Origin: Collimonas sp. OK242
GTDB taxonomy: Bacteria > Pseudomonadota > Gammaproteobacteria > Burkholderiales > Burkholderiaceae_D
Direction of reading: 5' to 3'
NCBI RefSeq assembly: GCF_900107095.1
Contig: NZ_FNOR01000002.1
Coordinates: 248,001 to 312,000, forward strand
DNA length: 64,000 bases
Shown: positions 27,628 through 37,148 of the stretch, piece after piece
How the letters are laid out: every line of letters starts with the position of its first letter
Position numbering within the stretch: position 1 is the stretch's first letter
Notes under the pieces: generated by a model
Told to the model about the DNA's origin: nothing
Database searches by the model: none
What the model saw: only the letters and a program-made list of their open reading frames with translations
Position numbers and translations under genes: made by a program

Positions 27628-28422
27628 ATGGATAGAAGACGGTTTCTTGGCAAGACGATTGTCATTGCGGGTAGCCTGGGAGCGTTTTCCTATACGTTGG
27701 CGCAGATCCTCAACATCAACGACGCCATCAACAAGTCGGGACGACAAAGGATGCTGTCGCAGCGCTTGGCGAAAGCCTATTTGCAACTGGGGCAAACGAT
27801 TGACGCCGAGCGTTCCAGGAAAATCCTGGACGCTTCCCTTAGCCTCTTCGAGCGGCAGCTTGCCGAGCTTCGCACTTTTGCTCCAACCAATGAAAACAAG
27901 CTGGTGCTAGCCGAAATGGAGAAAACCTGGCTTAGCTACAAACAGGTATTAGCCGGGAAAACGCCTAATCAACAAGATGCCAGAAACATCATGGTCATCA
28001 ATGAGGAGCTGCTGGCGATGGCTCAAACTGCCACTGTGCAACTGGAAAAATATTCCGGCAGCGCCAGTGGGCAGTTGGTAAACATCTCCGGGCGCCAGCG
28101 CATGCTGTCACAAAGAATGGCTAAATTTTATCAGGCGCTGCAATGGGATGTGGCGCCGGCCGACGCCATCGGCAAACTGGAACAGGCGCGCAAGGAGTTC
28201 ACAAGCGGCATGCAAATCCTGAACAGCTCGTCCGGCAACACGACAAGAATCCGTGACGAGCTGCTGCTGGCGCAGCAGCAATGGATGTTTTTTGACGGCG
28301 CGCTGCGCCAAAGCGGAGATCAAAGAAACCATCAGCAATATGCAGTCAACGTCGCCACCACCAGCGAGCGCATATTGGAGGTAATGGACGGCGTTACCGG
28401 GCTGTATCAGCAGCTTGGCTGA
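27628..28422 (+). CDS. Free-standing PilJ-type sensory domain protein
   Basis: 264 residues. The N-terminus (MDRRRFLGKTIVIAGSLGAF) looks like a Tat-type signal, so export to the periplasm is likely. The mature part contains two copies of the PilJ N-terminal motif SGRQRMLSQR, at residues 37-46 and 154-163, each starting a helical bundle. In receptors such as PilJ, and related NarX/NarQ sensors, this domain precedes a membrane helix and an output module; neither is present here. It may deliver a ligand signal to another receptor. ATG at 27628 chosen for ACGGAGAAAAGCACC upstream. Confidence 0.8.
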   Translation: MDRRRFLGKTIVIAGSLGAFSYTLAQILNINDAINKSGRQRMLSQRLAKAYLQLGQTIDAERSRKILDASLSLFERQLAELRTFAPTNENKLVLAEMEKTWLSYKQVLAGKTPNQQDARNIMVINEELLAMAQTATVQLEKYSGSASGQLVNISGRQRMLSQRMAKFYQALQWDVAPADAIGKLEQARKEFTSGMQILNSSSGNTTRIRDELLLAQQQWMFFDGALRQSGDQRNHQQYAVNVATTSERILEVMDGVTGLYQQLG

Positions 28423-28445
28423 CAAACAACGATGGGCCGTGAATT

Positions 28446-28478
28446 TTCCCGGCACAGCGTCGCGACGGCAGCCGGGAA
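28446..28478. terminator. Stem-loop between convergent genes
   Basis: TTCCCGGC (28446-28453) pairs with GCCGGGAA (28471-28478), with an inner CGTCGCGACG palindrome. It sits in the 79-bp gap where the PilJ-domain gene and the binding-protein gene converge. No T tract follows on either strand. Confidence 0.4.
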
Positions 28479-28501
28479 CACCGGCTTACCCGGATTCAGC
28501 A

Positions 28502-29617
28502 TCAACGCAGAATCGACCCATGCTTGCCGATCATGATCATTTCCACGAATTTCGATCCGTCGTGATTCGTCGGGGTATACGACACCCTCACCCCGCCCAG
28601 GTCAAAATCCCGTAGCGTTTCCAGTGCCGCCACCAGTTTTTCCCTGCTTGGATTGGGGCCGGCCCTGCGCAATCCTTCCGTCAACAGCTTTGCCGCTACG
28701 AAGCCTTCGAATGTCGAATAAGAAGTCGGCGGAGGTTTCGCCATTCCTTTCAAAACGGTCTGGAATTCCCTTGCCGCGCCTGCACTATAATTTTTCGGAT
28801 AGGGCATCACTTGCATCACGCTCACACCGCGCCCGTCGTCGCCCAGCGATTCGAAGAAGGTATCGGAGCTGACATTGGAGAGCATCATGAAGGCAGGATG
28901 AAATCCCTGCTTGCGGACTTGTTTGACAAAATCGGCACAGACTGACGGCGTGCAAGCCATCAGCACCGCTTGCGGGTTGGCCGCCACGATGGCGTTGACG
29001 GCCTTGTCAATTTTCAGATCCTTGCGGTCATAGTTCGCAGTTACCACGGCATTCAGCTTGTGCGCCGCCAGATTGCGTTCAAAACCTGCCAGCCCATCCT
29101 TGCCAAAGCTGTCGTCCTGATACAGGATGGCCACCTTGCGGATCCCCAGGGAACCGAATAACTCAACCATTTTCGCCGTTTCGGCCTGATAGCTGGCGCG
29201 CAGATTGAACAGGTATGGATTGAATGGCTGGTGCAAGCTTTGTCCGCCCGAGAATGGCGCGATCATCGGCACCTTCTCTGTCAACAACAAGGGCAGCACG
29301 GCTTCTACCGTTGGCGTACTGCGATAGCCGAACAATGCCAGCGCCTTGTCTTCCTTTAACAGCTTCTCGGTATTGAGCCTGGCGGCTTCCGGTTTGCGTT
29401 TATCGTCATAGGACTTAAGCTCGATTTTCCGTCCATATACGCCGCCCTGGGCGTTGACCCAGGCGAAATAGGCCAGCGCCCCCTCCATGTTTTCCTTGCC
29501 GGTGGCTTCGCCCGATAACTCTACTGATTGTCCAATGACGATCTTTTCTTGTGCGTTGGCGATTGCTGCCGATGCCAAGAAAAAAAGCGCGGCGGACGCT
29601 GCGATAAGCGTTCTCAT
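28502..29617 (-). CDS. ABC transporter substrate-binding protein, Leu/Ile/Val-type
   Basis: 371-residue periplasmic protein with signal peptide (MRTLIAASAALFFLASAAIA, cleavage near AQA or ANA). Mature start EKIVIGQSVELSGEATGKE is the LivJ/LivK-type opening; KVAILYQDDSFGKDGLAGFERN and PQAVLMACTPSVCADFVKQV are ligand-binding-family blocks. No permease or ATPase gene is nearby, so it is an orphan, perhaps used by a distant transporter or in sensing. Start at 29617 selected for AGGGAGACAACC upstream; the 20-codon extension lacks a signal-like start. Confidence 0.88.
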   Translation of the reverse strand: MRTLIAASAALFFLASAAIANAQEKIVIGQSVELSGEATGKENMEGALAYFAWVNAQGGVYGRKIELKSYDDKRKPEAARLNTEKLLKEDKALALFGYRSTPTVEAVLPLLLTEKVPMIAPFSGGQSLHQPFNPYLFNLRASYQAETAKMVELFGSLGIRKVAILYQDDSFGKDGLAGFERNLAAHKLNAVVTANYDRKDLKIDKAVNAIVAANPQAVLMACTPSVCADFVKQVRKQGFHPAFMMLSNVSSDTFFESLGDDGRGVSVMQVMPYPKNYSAGAAREFQTVLKGMAKPPPTSYSTFEGFVAAKLLTEGLRRAGPNPSREKLVAALETLRDFDLGGVRVSYTPTNHDGSKFVEMIMIGKHGSILR

Positions 29618-29960
29618 GATGGTTGTCTCCCTGGTTGTAATTATTTTCGTTCGACAATACTCTTCCAAAGCTTGCAATTAGCTTTCAATTTATTATCCAG
29701 TTGATTCTCGCAAGATCTGAGCCAGGCAGGAGCGCGCATTTTTTGCCAATCCCTTTCCTGAAATTACAATACAAAACAATAATCTCTTTTAAAATCAATT
29801 ATCTATATTATATTTATAATGTATTACATTATATTTTTAGCACCATCGCAAATTGTATGAATTGTGCGCCGCGTGCAGGTAGGAGATGATGTCCTTATCG
29901 GGTTTTGAAGAAAACGCCTGATCTCAGATAGAACTGATTCTGCAAACAGAGGGGAAATGC
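29618..29960. other. A+T-rich divergent spacer
   Basis: About 340 bp between the binding-protein gene (leftward) and pcaC (rightward). The part from about 29750 to 29840 is strikingly A+T-rich compared with the rest of the window and contains several TATAAT-like hexamers. A perfect 19-bp palindrome lies at 29815-29833. No reading frame in it has a ribosome site and a recognisable product. Confidence 0.6.
29815..29833. promoter_or_regulatory. 19-bp perfect A+T palindrome
   Basis: TATAATGTA-T-TACATTATA: nine-base arms around one T. It is centred about 137 bp upstream of the pcaC ATG and about 207 bp upstream of the binding-protein start. It could be an operator for either gene, or the arms may act as -10 elements on both strands. 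Confidence 0.5.
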
Positions 29961-30344
29961 ATGGACAAGCAATTCGAAGAAGGCTTGCAAATACGCAAAC
30001 AGGTAATGGGCGAGGAATTCGTGGCCAAGGCTTTCGCCAATGCCGATGACTTTACGCGGCCGCTGCAGGAATACATCACCCGCAATGCCTGGGGCACGGT
30101 CTGGTGCCGGGATGGCCTAGACCTGAAAACCCGCAGCCTGACTACGCTGGCAATGCTGACCGCGCTGGGGCGCACACAAGAACTGAAGGGACATGTGCGC
30201 GGCGCCCGCAACAACGGCGCCACGGTGGAAGAAATACGGGAAGTTCTGCTGCACGCAACCGTGTACTGCGGCGTACCGCTGGCGGTCGATGCTTTCCGTG
30301 CGGCGCAAGAGGTTTTGTCTGAAATGGCGGCGGCGGATCTCTAG
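29961..30344 (+). CDS. pcaC: 4-carboxymuconolactone decarboxylase
   Basis: 127-residue enzyme of the protocatechuate branch of the beta-ketoadipate pathway: converts 4-carboxymuconolactone to beta-ketoadipate enol-lactone. Typical PcaC length and sequence: GEEFVAKAFANADDFTRPLQ, ITRNAWGTVWCRDGLDLKTRS and ATVYCGVPLAVDAFRAA (quoted in part). Ribosome site AGAGGGGAAATGC. No other pca gene is in the window, so it is either an isolated pathway gene or a related CMD-family protein with another substrate. Confidence 0.85.
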   Translation: MDKQFEEGLQIRKQVMGEEFVAKAFANADDFTRPLQEYITRNAWGTVWCRDGLDLKTRSLTTLAMLTALGRTQELKGHVRGARNNGATVEEIREVLLHATVYCGVPLAVDAFRAAQEVLSEMAAADL

Positions 30345-30396
30345 GCCATATAAGATGCCGTTACCTGTATCGTCATCGCGCCATAACGGAGTCAAC

Positions 30397-31326
30397 ATGA
30401 GTATCTACCGCCGCCTGCTCGGCGCCGTACTGGTCACCACATTGGCCGCCGTCCTGCTATCCCCTTGCGCGCAGGCGGCTGAGCCGGTTCGCGTCGGTTC
30501 CAAGATCGACACCGAGGGTGCCTTGCTGGGCAATCTGATCCAACTGGTGCTGGAGGCGAATGGCATCAAGACCGTCAATCGCCTGCAGATCGGCAGCACC
30601 AAAGTGGTGCGCGGCGCCCTCATCTCCGGCGAGGTGGATGTCTATCCGGAATACACCGGCAACGGCGCTTTTTTCTTTTCCGATGAAAAGAACCCGGCCT
30701 GGAAAAATGCCGACCATGCTTATCAATTGGTCAAAAAGCTGGATTTTGAAAAAAACAAGCTGGTATGGCTAACCCCTGCCCCGGCCAACAACACCTGGTC
30801 TATCGCGGTTCGCCAGGATATCGCGCAGACCAACAAACTCAGGACGCTGACTGATCTGGGTCGCTGGATCAATCAGGGCGGCCGCTTCAAGCTGGCAGCC
30901 TCGGCCGAATTCATTGAGCGTCCGGACGCCTTGCCGGCGTTTGAAAGCAGCTATGGATTCAAGCTGAAACAGGATCAGCTGCTGACCTTGGCCGGCGGCG
31001 ACACGGCGGCGACGATTAAAGCTGCCGCGGAACAGACTTCAGGCGTCAATGCCGCGATGGTGTACGGCACCGACGGCGCGATAGCCGCAATGGGACTGGT
31101 GGCGCTCGACGATGTGAAAGCGGTGCAGCCGGTCTATGCGCCAACCGCGGTGATCCGCAACGAGGTGCTGGCGAAGTACCCGAACATCCCCGATTTGCTG
31201 AAACCGGTATTCATTTCGCTGGATAGCCCGACGCTGCAGAGACTCAACGCCGGCATTGCGATCGAAGGACGCGACGCCCGCAAAATCGCCGGCGATTACC
31301 TGCGCAGCAAAGGTTTTATCAAATGA
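30397..31326 (+). CDS. yehZ: Osmoprotectant ABC transporter substrate-binding protein (OsmF/YehZ)
   Basis: 309 residues with a clear signal peptide ending near CAQAAEP. Mature start VRVGSKIDTEGALLGNLIQ, then TKVVRGALISGEVDVYPEYTGNG, the signature region of OpuAC/YehZ-type glycine betaine binding proteins. It captures a betaine-like compatible solute in the periplasm. The ATG at 30397 has ACGGAG upstream; the frame is open earlier but overlaps pcaC. It overlaps the next gene by 4 bp, and the four genes follow the E. coli order yehZ-Y-X-W. Confidence 0.9.
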   Translation: MSIYRRLLGAVLVTTLAAVLLSPCAQAAEPVRVGSKIDTEGALLGNLIQLVLEANGIKTVNRLQIGSTKVVRGALISGEVDVYPEYTGNGAFFFSDEKNPAWKNADHAYQLVKKLDFEKNKLVWLTPAPANNTWSIAVRQDIAQTNKLRTLTDLGRWINQGGRFKLAASAEFIERPDALPAFESSYGFKLKQDQLLTLAGGDTAATIKAAAEQTSGVNAAMVYGTDGAIAAMGLVALDDVKAVQPVYAPTAVIRNEVLAKYPNIPDLLKPVFISLDSPTLQRLNAGIAIEGRDARKIAGDYLRSKGFIK

Positions 31327-32486
31327 CCATGACGCAGCCGGCAAAACTGCGGAATCCGGTGCACCTGCTGCTGATCATCGTCGCAATCATCGCCTGCACC
31401 AAGCTGCCCTTGCTTACCAGCGCCCCCAACCGGCTGCTCAGCGGCCAGGGCATCCTGCTTTACCAGCTGGGCGCTCGCTACTGGCTGCTGGCGCTTCCTG
31501 CTTTGCCGTTGCTGCTTGCTCCCTGGCTGCCGCCAACCCGGGCCAGCTGCATTATCTTGGTCATTGCGGCGGCGGGCCTGAGCGGCGGCCTATTGGCGTT
31601 GGCCGGACATGAAGCCCGGCTCCGCACCGGGGACATCGATTCCTTGGTGCGGGTCTCGTTCGGCGGCGCTTTTTGGTTATTGCTGCTGACTGCCTGGCTG
31701 CAACTGGCAGAGGCGCTGCGAGGCCTCGCCCTGTCGTTGGCGGCGCGGGTAACGGTGATACTGGCAGCGTTGACGCCCATCGTCGCACTGCTAGTATCGG
31801 GCCGCCTGGACAGGCTTTCACTGTTGCAGGAATACCAGAATCATCAGGATGCCTTCGACCTGGCGCTGTTACGCCATGTGCAGCTAGTGGCGTTTTCCGT
31901 AATGCCGGCAGTACTGATCGGCGCTTTGCTCGGTACGCTGTCTTTTCGCAGCCGGCTAGCACACAAGTTGCTGTTTCCGGTCCTGAACGCAATACAAACC
32001 ATCCCCTCGATTGCACTGTTCGGCTTGCTCATCGCTCCGCTGGCGCTGCTGGGCAGCCTGTTTCCACAATCTGGAATTGGCGGCGTCGGCCTGGCGCCGG
32101 CATTGCTGGCGTTGACATTGTATTCGCTGTTGCCGATGACCCGCGGCACCCTGGCCGGACTGGAACAAGTGCCGCCCGCCGTGCGCGAGGCGGCGAGCGG
32201 CATCGGCATGTCGCCGTGGCAGATATTCTTTCGTGTCGAGCTGCCGCTGGCTTTGCCTATATTCCTGGCAAGCGTCCGTGTCACCGCCGTGCAAGCGATC
32301 GGCCTGGCGGTGGTGGCGGCGCTGATCGGCGCCGGCGGGTTTGGCGCCATCATGTTCCAGGGCATGGCCAGCAGCGCGCTGGATCTGGTGCTGCTGGGAG
32401 TAATCCCGGTGATTTTGCTGGCTATCGGTGTCGATACGCTGTTCAAGGTAGCGATTTCTATCTTCAGGGGCCAGAACCATGATTGA
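31323..32486 (+). CDS. yehY: Osmoprotectant ABC transporter permease YehY
   Basis: 387-residue permease. About 190 N-terminal residues carry four to five extra helices typical of YehY; the C-terminal half is a standard OpuAB-type membrane domain with the ATPase-contact loop GLEQVPPAVREAASGIGMSP and VELPLALPIFLASVR. ATGA overlap with yehZ at its start, and 8 bp overlap with yehX at its end. Confidence 0.9.
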   Translation: MTMTQPAKLRNPVHLLLIIVAIIACTKLPLLTSAPNRLLSGQGILLYQLGARYWLLALPALPLLLAPWLPPTRASCIILVIAAAGLSGGLLALAGHEARLRTGDIDSLVRVSFGGAFWLLLLTAWLQLAEALRGLALSLAARVTVILAALTPIVALLVSGRLDRLSLLQEYQNHQDAFDLALLRHVQLVAFSVMPAVLIGALLGTLSFRSRLAHKLLFPVLNAIQTIPSIALFGLLIAPLALLGSLFPQSGIGGVGLAPALLALTLYSLLPMTRGTLAGLEQVPPAVREAASGIGMSPWQIFFRVELPLALPIFLASVRVTAVQAIGLAVVAALIGAGGFGAIMFQGMASSALDLVLLGVIPVILLAIGVDTLFKVAISIFRGQNHD

Positions 32487-33411
32487 AATCAGCCAGGTAA
32501 GCAAAGCCTTCAACGGCTCGCAAGCGGTCCATGAGCTGTCTCTGACGATCGACAGTGGCGAGTTCGCCGTCTTGATCGGCACTTCCGGCTCCGGCAAGTC
32601 GACCATGCTGAAACTGCTCAATCGTTTGCTGGAACCGGATAGCGGCAGCATCCGCTTGCACGGCAAGAATATTGTCGAACACTCGCCGGAACAATTGCGG
32701 CGCCGTATCGGCTACGCGATCCAGTCGGTCGGTCTGTTTCCGCATTGGACGGTGGAACAAAACATCGGCGCCGTCCCGGCATTGCTGAAGTGGCCGAAAG
32801 CACGCATCCGCGAGCGCGTCGGCGAGCTGCTGGACCTGTTGCATCTGCCCCCAGAGGAATTCCGTCATCGCTATCCGGACCAGCTTTCCGGCGGCCAGCA
32901 GCAACGGGTGGGAGTGGCGCGCGCACTGGCGGCCGATCCTGACCTGCTGTTGATGGACGAGCCCTTCGGCGCGCTTGACCCGGTTACGCGTGCCAGCCTG
33001 CAACAGGAGCTGGCCAATATCCACAAGCTTTCCGGCAAGACGATCGTGCTGGTAACGCATGACATCGACGAAGCCCTGGCATTAGGCGAACGCATCGTCC
33101 TGATGAATCATGGACGCATCGTGCAACAGGGGGCGCCGCGCGACTTCCTGCTGTCGCCGGCGAACGATTTTGTGCGCGAATTCGTCGGCCAGAGCGATGT
33201 CGGCGTCCGGCTGCTCGGCCTGGACAAGATCGCCGGCAGGGCACGGATGCAACCCGCCATACCCGGCGAACCGATTCGCAGCAGCAGTACGCTGCGCGAG
33301 GCGCTGTCAGCCTTCATCACTCGTAAAGAAGCTCGCTTGCCGGTTATCGATGAGCATGGCCAACCCGCGGGAGTACTATATTTCGCCGACTTGCTGGAAA
33401 GTCCGCGATGA
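32479..33411 (+). CDS. yehX: Osmoprotectant ABC transporter ATPase YehX with C-terminal CBS domain
   Basis: 310-residue ATPase. Walker [10 protein letters not shown] near residue 36, signature [15 protein letters not shown] near 135, Walker [15 protein letters not shown]-loop [10 protein letters not shown]. After about residue 250 one CBS-type motif ([20 protein letters not shown]) is present, as in OpuA-type ATPases where CBS domains gate transport by ionic strength. Overlaps yehW by 4 bp. Confidence 0.92.
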   Translation: MIEISQVSKAFNGSQAVHELSLTIDSGEFAVLIGTSGSGKSTMLKLLNRLLEPDSGSIRLHGKNIVEHSPEQLRRRIGYAIQSVGLFPHWTVEQNIGAVPALLKWPKARIRERVGELLDLLHLPPEEFRHRYPDQLSGGQQQRVGVARALAADPDLLLMDEPFGALDPVTRASLQQELANIHKLSGKTIVLVTHDIDEALALGERIVLMNHGRIVQQGAPRDFLLSPANDFVREFVGQSDVGVRLLGLDKIAGRARMQPAIPGEPIRSSSTLREALSAFITRKEARLPVIDEHGQPAGVLYFADLLESPR

Positions 33412-34169
33412 GACGGTTTTATCGCCATCGCTGGCTTGCCGTCAGCAGTCTGTTGCTGCTGGGTTTTACCTTTGGCATGCCGCTGACGGCGCCGCTATTC
33501 GCCAAGGCCTTTCCTGAGCTGGCCCGCCCTATGTATAGGCAAGATTCGTTTGCCGCGCTGGTGCTGGCGCATCTGAACATTGTGCTGCTGTCTGGCGTCG
33601 TCGCGGTGCTGGGAGGGGTGGCGGCGGGTTTATTGGTCACCAGGCCGGCGGGACGGCCGTTCCGTTCTTCGCTGGAAACGGTACTCGCCATCAGCCAGTC
33701 ATTTCCTCCGGTAGCGGTGTTGGCAGTAGCCGTACCGCTCATCGGCTTCGGTGAAACCCCTGCCCTGATTGCGCTGGTCATGTATGGCGTACTGCCGGTG
33801 GCGCAAGGAACGATGGCTGGCTTGTCATCGATCCCGCCTTCGATCCTCGACATTGCGCGCGGCATCGGCATGGATCGCTGGCAAATCCTGTGCCGGGTAG
33901 AGCTGCCGCTGGCGGCGCCGGTGATACTGGCCGGCGTGCGCACCTCGGTAGTGATCAATATCGGTACGGCGGCAATTGCCTCCACCGTCGGCGCCAAAAC
34001 CCTTGGACTGCCGATTATCGTCGGCCTGAGCGGATTCAACACAGCCTATGTGATCCAGGGCGCGCTGCTGGTTGCGCTGCTGGCGATTGTGGCCGATCAG
34101 TTGTTTGAGCTGTTGTCGCAACGCTGGGCGCCAGCGGTAAGCGTCGACTTGCGCCGCGACAGCAACTAG
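33408..34169 (+). CDS. yehW: Osmoprotectant ABC transporter permease YehW
   Basis: 253-residue permease with six predicted helices; the ATPase-contact loop is [20 protein letters not shown], followed by [18 protein letters not shown]. The second permease of the importer and last gene of the operon. A short inverted repeat (CTTATTG at 34170 and CAATAAG at 34195) follows its stop codon directly. Confidence 0.9.
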   Translation: MRRFYRHRWLAVSSLLLLGFTFGMPLTAPLFAKAFPELARPMYRQDSFAALVLAHLNIVLLSGVVAVLGGVAAGLLVTRPAGRPFRSSLETVLAISQSFPPVAVLAVAVPLIGFGETPALIALVMYGVLPVAQGTMAGLSSIPPSILDIARGIGMDRWQILCRVELPLAAPVILAGVRTSVVINIGTAAIASTVGAKTLGLPIIVGLSGFNTAYVIQGALLVALLAIVADQLFELLSQRWAPAVSVDLRRDSN

Positions 34170-34470
34170 CTTATTGAAGCAGATATCATGATGGCAATAA
34201 GATAATGGGCAAGCAGGCCACTGACTCCTGATGTATTTCTGCAAAAAGCATGTTGCCATTCTGAAACACAAATAATTCAACATACTTTGACAGCGCGTTG
34301 CTGTGCAATATCCATCAATTCGCCTCCTTTGGCATCACAACAGAGTAAACTACGCGTCTCATTTAAAGATTTACGCAAAAAAGAGCTCTCGGGCTCGGTT
34401 TTGCGTAGGTCCTGTCATTGTTTCGCGTAGTGCGATTCGACCCAACAAGCACAAACCAGCGAGTGATGTC
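34170..34470. other. Intergenic region, yehW / deaD leader
   Basis: 301 bp without a gene. The first 32 bp hold the inverted repeat CTTATTG/CAATAAG (34170-34201). The rest is the probable promoter and leader of deaD; cold-inducible deaD genes often have long leaders, but I see no recognisable cold-shock box. The helicase frame is open upstream to 34303, yet no good start lies there. Confidence 0.5.
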
Positions 34471-36480
34471 ATGTCTGAACAAGCAATTCCCTTATTTACC
34501 GATTTAAACCTGAGCGAGCCCTTGATACGCGTGCTCAAGGAAGTCGGCTATGAATCACCGTCACCGATACAAGCGGCGACTATCCCGATCCTGCTCAGCA
34601 ATCGCGATGTTTTGGGGCAAGCGCAAACCGGTACCGGCAAGACCGCCGCTTTTGCGCTGCCTATCCTGTCGCGCATCGATCTCAAACAAAGCACGCCGCA
34701 AGCACTGGTATTGGCGCCAACCCGCGAACTGGCAATTCAAGTCGCGGAAGCGTTCCAGCGTTACGCCACCCATATCCCGGGTTTCCATGTGTTGCCGATT
34801 TACGGCGGCCAAAGCTACGGCCCGCAATTAAGCGCATTGCGTCGCGGCGTGCATGTGGTGGTAGGAACGCCGGGGCGCGTGATCGACCACCTGGATAAAG
34901 GTTCGCTGGACCTGTCCAAATTAAAGACACTGGTATTGGATGAAGCCGACGAAATGCTGCGTATGGGTTTCATCGACGATGTCGAACGGATTTTGAAAGA
35001 AACCCCGGCAAGCCGCCAGACCACGCTGTTCTCGGCCACCATGCCAGCGGTGATCAAGCGCATCGCCAAAACCTATTTGCGCGACCCGGCAGAAATCACC
35101 GTCGCCGCCAAAACCGGCACGGCCGACAACATTCGCCAGCGCTATTGGCTAGTCAGCGGCATGCACAAACTGGATGCCTTGACGCGCATTTTGGAAGCTG
35201 AGACTTTCGACGGCATGATCATTTTTTCACGCACGAAAATGGGCACGGAAGAATTGGCGGGCAAATTGCAGGCACGCGGATTTTCCGCCGCGGCGATTAA
35301 CGGCGATATCAATCAACAACAGCGCGAGCGCACCATTCAGCAACTGAAAGACGGCAAGATCGATATCCTGGTCGCCACCGACGTCGCTGCTCGCGGCCTG
35401 GATGTCGAACGCATCAGTCACGTCATCAATTACGACGTGCCGCACGATCCGGAAAGCTATACCCACCGTATCGGCCGCACCGGCCGTGCCGGCCGCAGCG
35501 GTGAAGCGATTCTGTTCATCACGCCACGTGAAAGAAATCTGCTGAAAGCAATTGAGCGTGCGACCCGCCAACCCGTCTCGCCATTGACCTTGCCGACTGT
35601 ACAAGCCGTCAACGACGTCCGCATCGCCAGATTCAAAGAGCAGATCAGCGCCACCCTGGCTCTAGGCGCATTGGAAGAATACGCTTCCATCATTGAAGAT
35701 TTCGAACGCGAACAAAACATACCGGCAGTAGAGATTGCTGCGGCGCTGGCCAAAATGGCGCGCGGCAATGAGCCGTTGCTGCTGGATAAAAAGCACGGCG
35801 CCCCGGAGCCATTTGAAGCACGCAAATCAGCATCCGCCAAATCCTGGTCGGATGAGAAACCTGTGCGTGGCGGCAGATTTGAGCGTGGCGAACGTTTTGA
35901 AAAAGCGTCGCCGTCAGAACGCTTTGAGCGCCCTGAACGTTCAGTACGGCCAGATCAATTTGAGCGTCCAGCACGTTCAGAGCATGGCGATCGCAGCGAA
36001 CGTCCGGCTGCGCCAAAAAAAGATCGTGGCCACGGCAACGATTTTGACATGGCGCACTTCCGCATCGAAGTCGGCCATAGCCACGGCGTCAAACCCGGCA
36101 ACATTGTCGGCGCCATCGCCAATGAAGCGGGATTGGAAGCCAAACATATCGGCCGCATCGAAATCTTTGATGACTACAGCACCCTGGATTTACCTGCAGG
36201 CATGCCGAAAGATTTGATGGAGCATCTGAAAAAAGTATGGGTCTCGGGGCAGCAATTGAAAATAAGCGCTGCCGATGAAGCAATGCCGCATGGCGGTCAG
36301 CCCGTCAAGAAATTCGCGGACAAGCTGACGCCGGGAAAATCCGGCGGCGACAGAAGAGTGTTTGAAAAAGATGGCGCTAAAAAACCGCCGTTCAAAGGAA
36401 AAAGCGATTTTGCCGCTCGTACCGATGCGAGTAAAGCCAGGCCGGCCAAGCCCCATCGCAAGGGGCCTAAGCCCGCGTAA
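34471..36480 (+). CDS. deaD: DEAD-box RNA helicase DeaD/CsdA
   Basis: 669-residue ATP-dependent RNA helicase acting in ribosome assembly and mRNA turnover at low temperature. Q motif and Walker A AQTGTGKT at residues 51-58, PTREL at about 84, DEAD at 157-160, SAT at 188-190, HRIGRTGRAGR near 330. The DbpA-like RNA-binding domain (FRIEVGHSHGVKPGNIVGAI) follows at about 527-600. Between them, about 465-515, is an imperfect repeat of RFER/ERPER/RSERP units, a basic-acidic disordered linker. The C-terminal tail is Lys-rich. A strong terminator follows. Confidence 0.95.
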   Translation: MSEQAIPLFTDLNLSEPLIRVLKEVGYESPSPIQAATIPILLSNRDVLGQAQTGTGKTAAFALPILSRIDLKQSTPQALVLAPTRELAIQVAEAFQRYATHIPGFHVLPIYGGQSYGPQLSALRRGVHVVVGTPGRVIDHLDKGSLDLSKLKTLVLDEADEMLRMGFIDDVERILKETPASRQTTLFSATMPAVIKRIAKTYLRDPAEITVAAKTGTADNIRQRYWLVSGMHKLDALTRILEAETFDGMIIFSRTKMGTEELAGKLQARGFSAAAINGDINQQQRERTIQQLKDGKIDILVATDVAARGLDVERISHVINYDVPHDPESYTHRIGRTGRAGRSGEAILFITPRERNLLKAIERATRQPVSPLTLPTVQAVNDVRIARFKEQISATLALGALEEYASIIEDFEREQNIPAVEIAAALAKMARGNEPLLLDKKHGAPEPFEARKSASAKSWSDEKPVRGGRFERGERFEKASPSERFERPERSVRPDQFERPARSEHGDRSERPAAPKKDRGHGNDFDMAHFRIEVGHSHGVKPGNIVGAIANEAGLEAKHIGRIEIFDDYSTLDLPAGMPKDLMEHLKKVWVSGQQLKISAADEAMPHGGQPVKKFADKLTPGKSGGDRRVFEKDGAKKPPFKGKSDFAARTDASKARPAKPHRKGPKPA

Positions 36481-36523
36481 TTAATAAAAATTGACAACGC
36501 TGTTGCAACAGCGCCGAAGATAT

Positions 36524-36559
36524 AAAATGGCGGTGGTCGCAAGACCTGCCGCCATTTTT
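36524..36559 (+). terminator. Strong intrinsic terminator after deaD
   Basis: AAAATGGCGG (36524-36533) pairs with CCGCCATTTT (36549-36558), with an inner GGTC/GACC stem around a GCAA tetraloop, and a run of five T at 36555-36559. This is the clearest intrinsic terminator in the window. A separate 16-bp palindrome, CGCTGTTGCAACAGCG, lies at 36498-36513 just before it. Confidence 0.88.
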
Positions 36560-36620
36560 GCATCTACGCAAAGACAAGGAAACGTTGCTGTACATGGGCG
36601 GCAGCAACCAGGAGAGAACC

Positions 36621-37109
36621 ATGAAGCTCAAGGGATCCTGCCATTGCGGCGCAGTTCGCTTCAGTCTGGATAGCGACTCGCCGTATCCCTACCAGCGCTG
36701 CTATTGTTCGATTTGCCGCAAGACCCAAGGCGGCGGCGGATATGCCATCAATCTCGGCGGCGACGCCAGGACCTTGAAAGTACTGGGGCAAGACGACGTC
36801 AGCGTCTACCACGCCAAACTCAAACGAAAAGGCGAACAGCGCGTCCATACCAGCACAGCCCAAAGGCATTTTTGCCGGCGCTGCGGCAGCGCGCTCTGGC
36901 TCTACGATCCGGAATGGCCTGAGCTAGTCCACCCTTTTGCTTCCGCCATCGATACACCGCTGCCGACGCCACCCGAACATACCCATCTGCTATTAGCCTA
37001 CAAAGCGCCGTGGGTGGAGGTCAAGGCAGGCCGCAAGGACAAGCAGTTCGCTGAATTTCCGCGTGAATCCCTGTTTGAATGGCATCAGCGGCTCGGTCTT
37101 CTTGCATGA
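36621..37109 (+). CDS. GFA-family zinc protein
   Basis: 162 residues of the glutathione-dependent formaldehyde-activating (GFA/CENP-V) fold. Zinc-binding cysteines are visible in GSCHCGAVRF, YCSICRKTQGG and HFCRRCGSALW, the classic pattern. Most members have no proven enzymatic role, and the formaldehyde function is established only for a few. ATG at 36621 chosen for AGGAGAGAACC. It must have its own promoter because the deaD terminator precedes it; the gene is convergent with the porin gene. Confidence 0.85.
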   Translation: MKLKGSCHCGAVRFSLDSDSPYPYQRCYCSICRKTQGGGGYAINLGGDARTLKVLGQDDVSVYHAKLKRKGEQRVHTSTAQRHFCRRCGSALWLYDPEWPELVHPFASAIDTPLPTPPEHTHLLLAYKAPWVEVKAGRKDKQFAEFPRESLFEWHQRLGLLA

Positions 37110-37148
37110 CACGCCCTGGGAGGCAGGTGCCGATTCCACATGCAGCAT

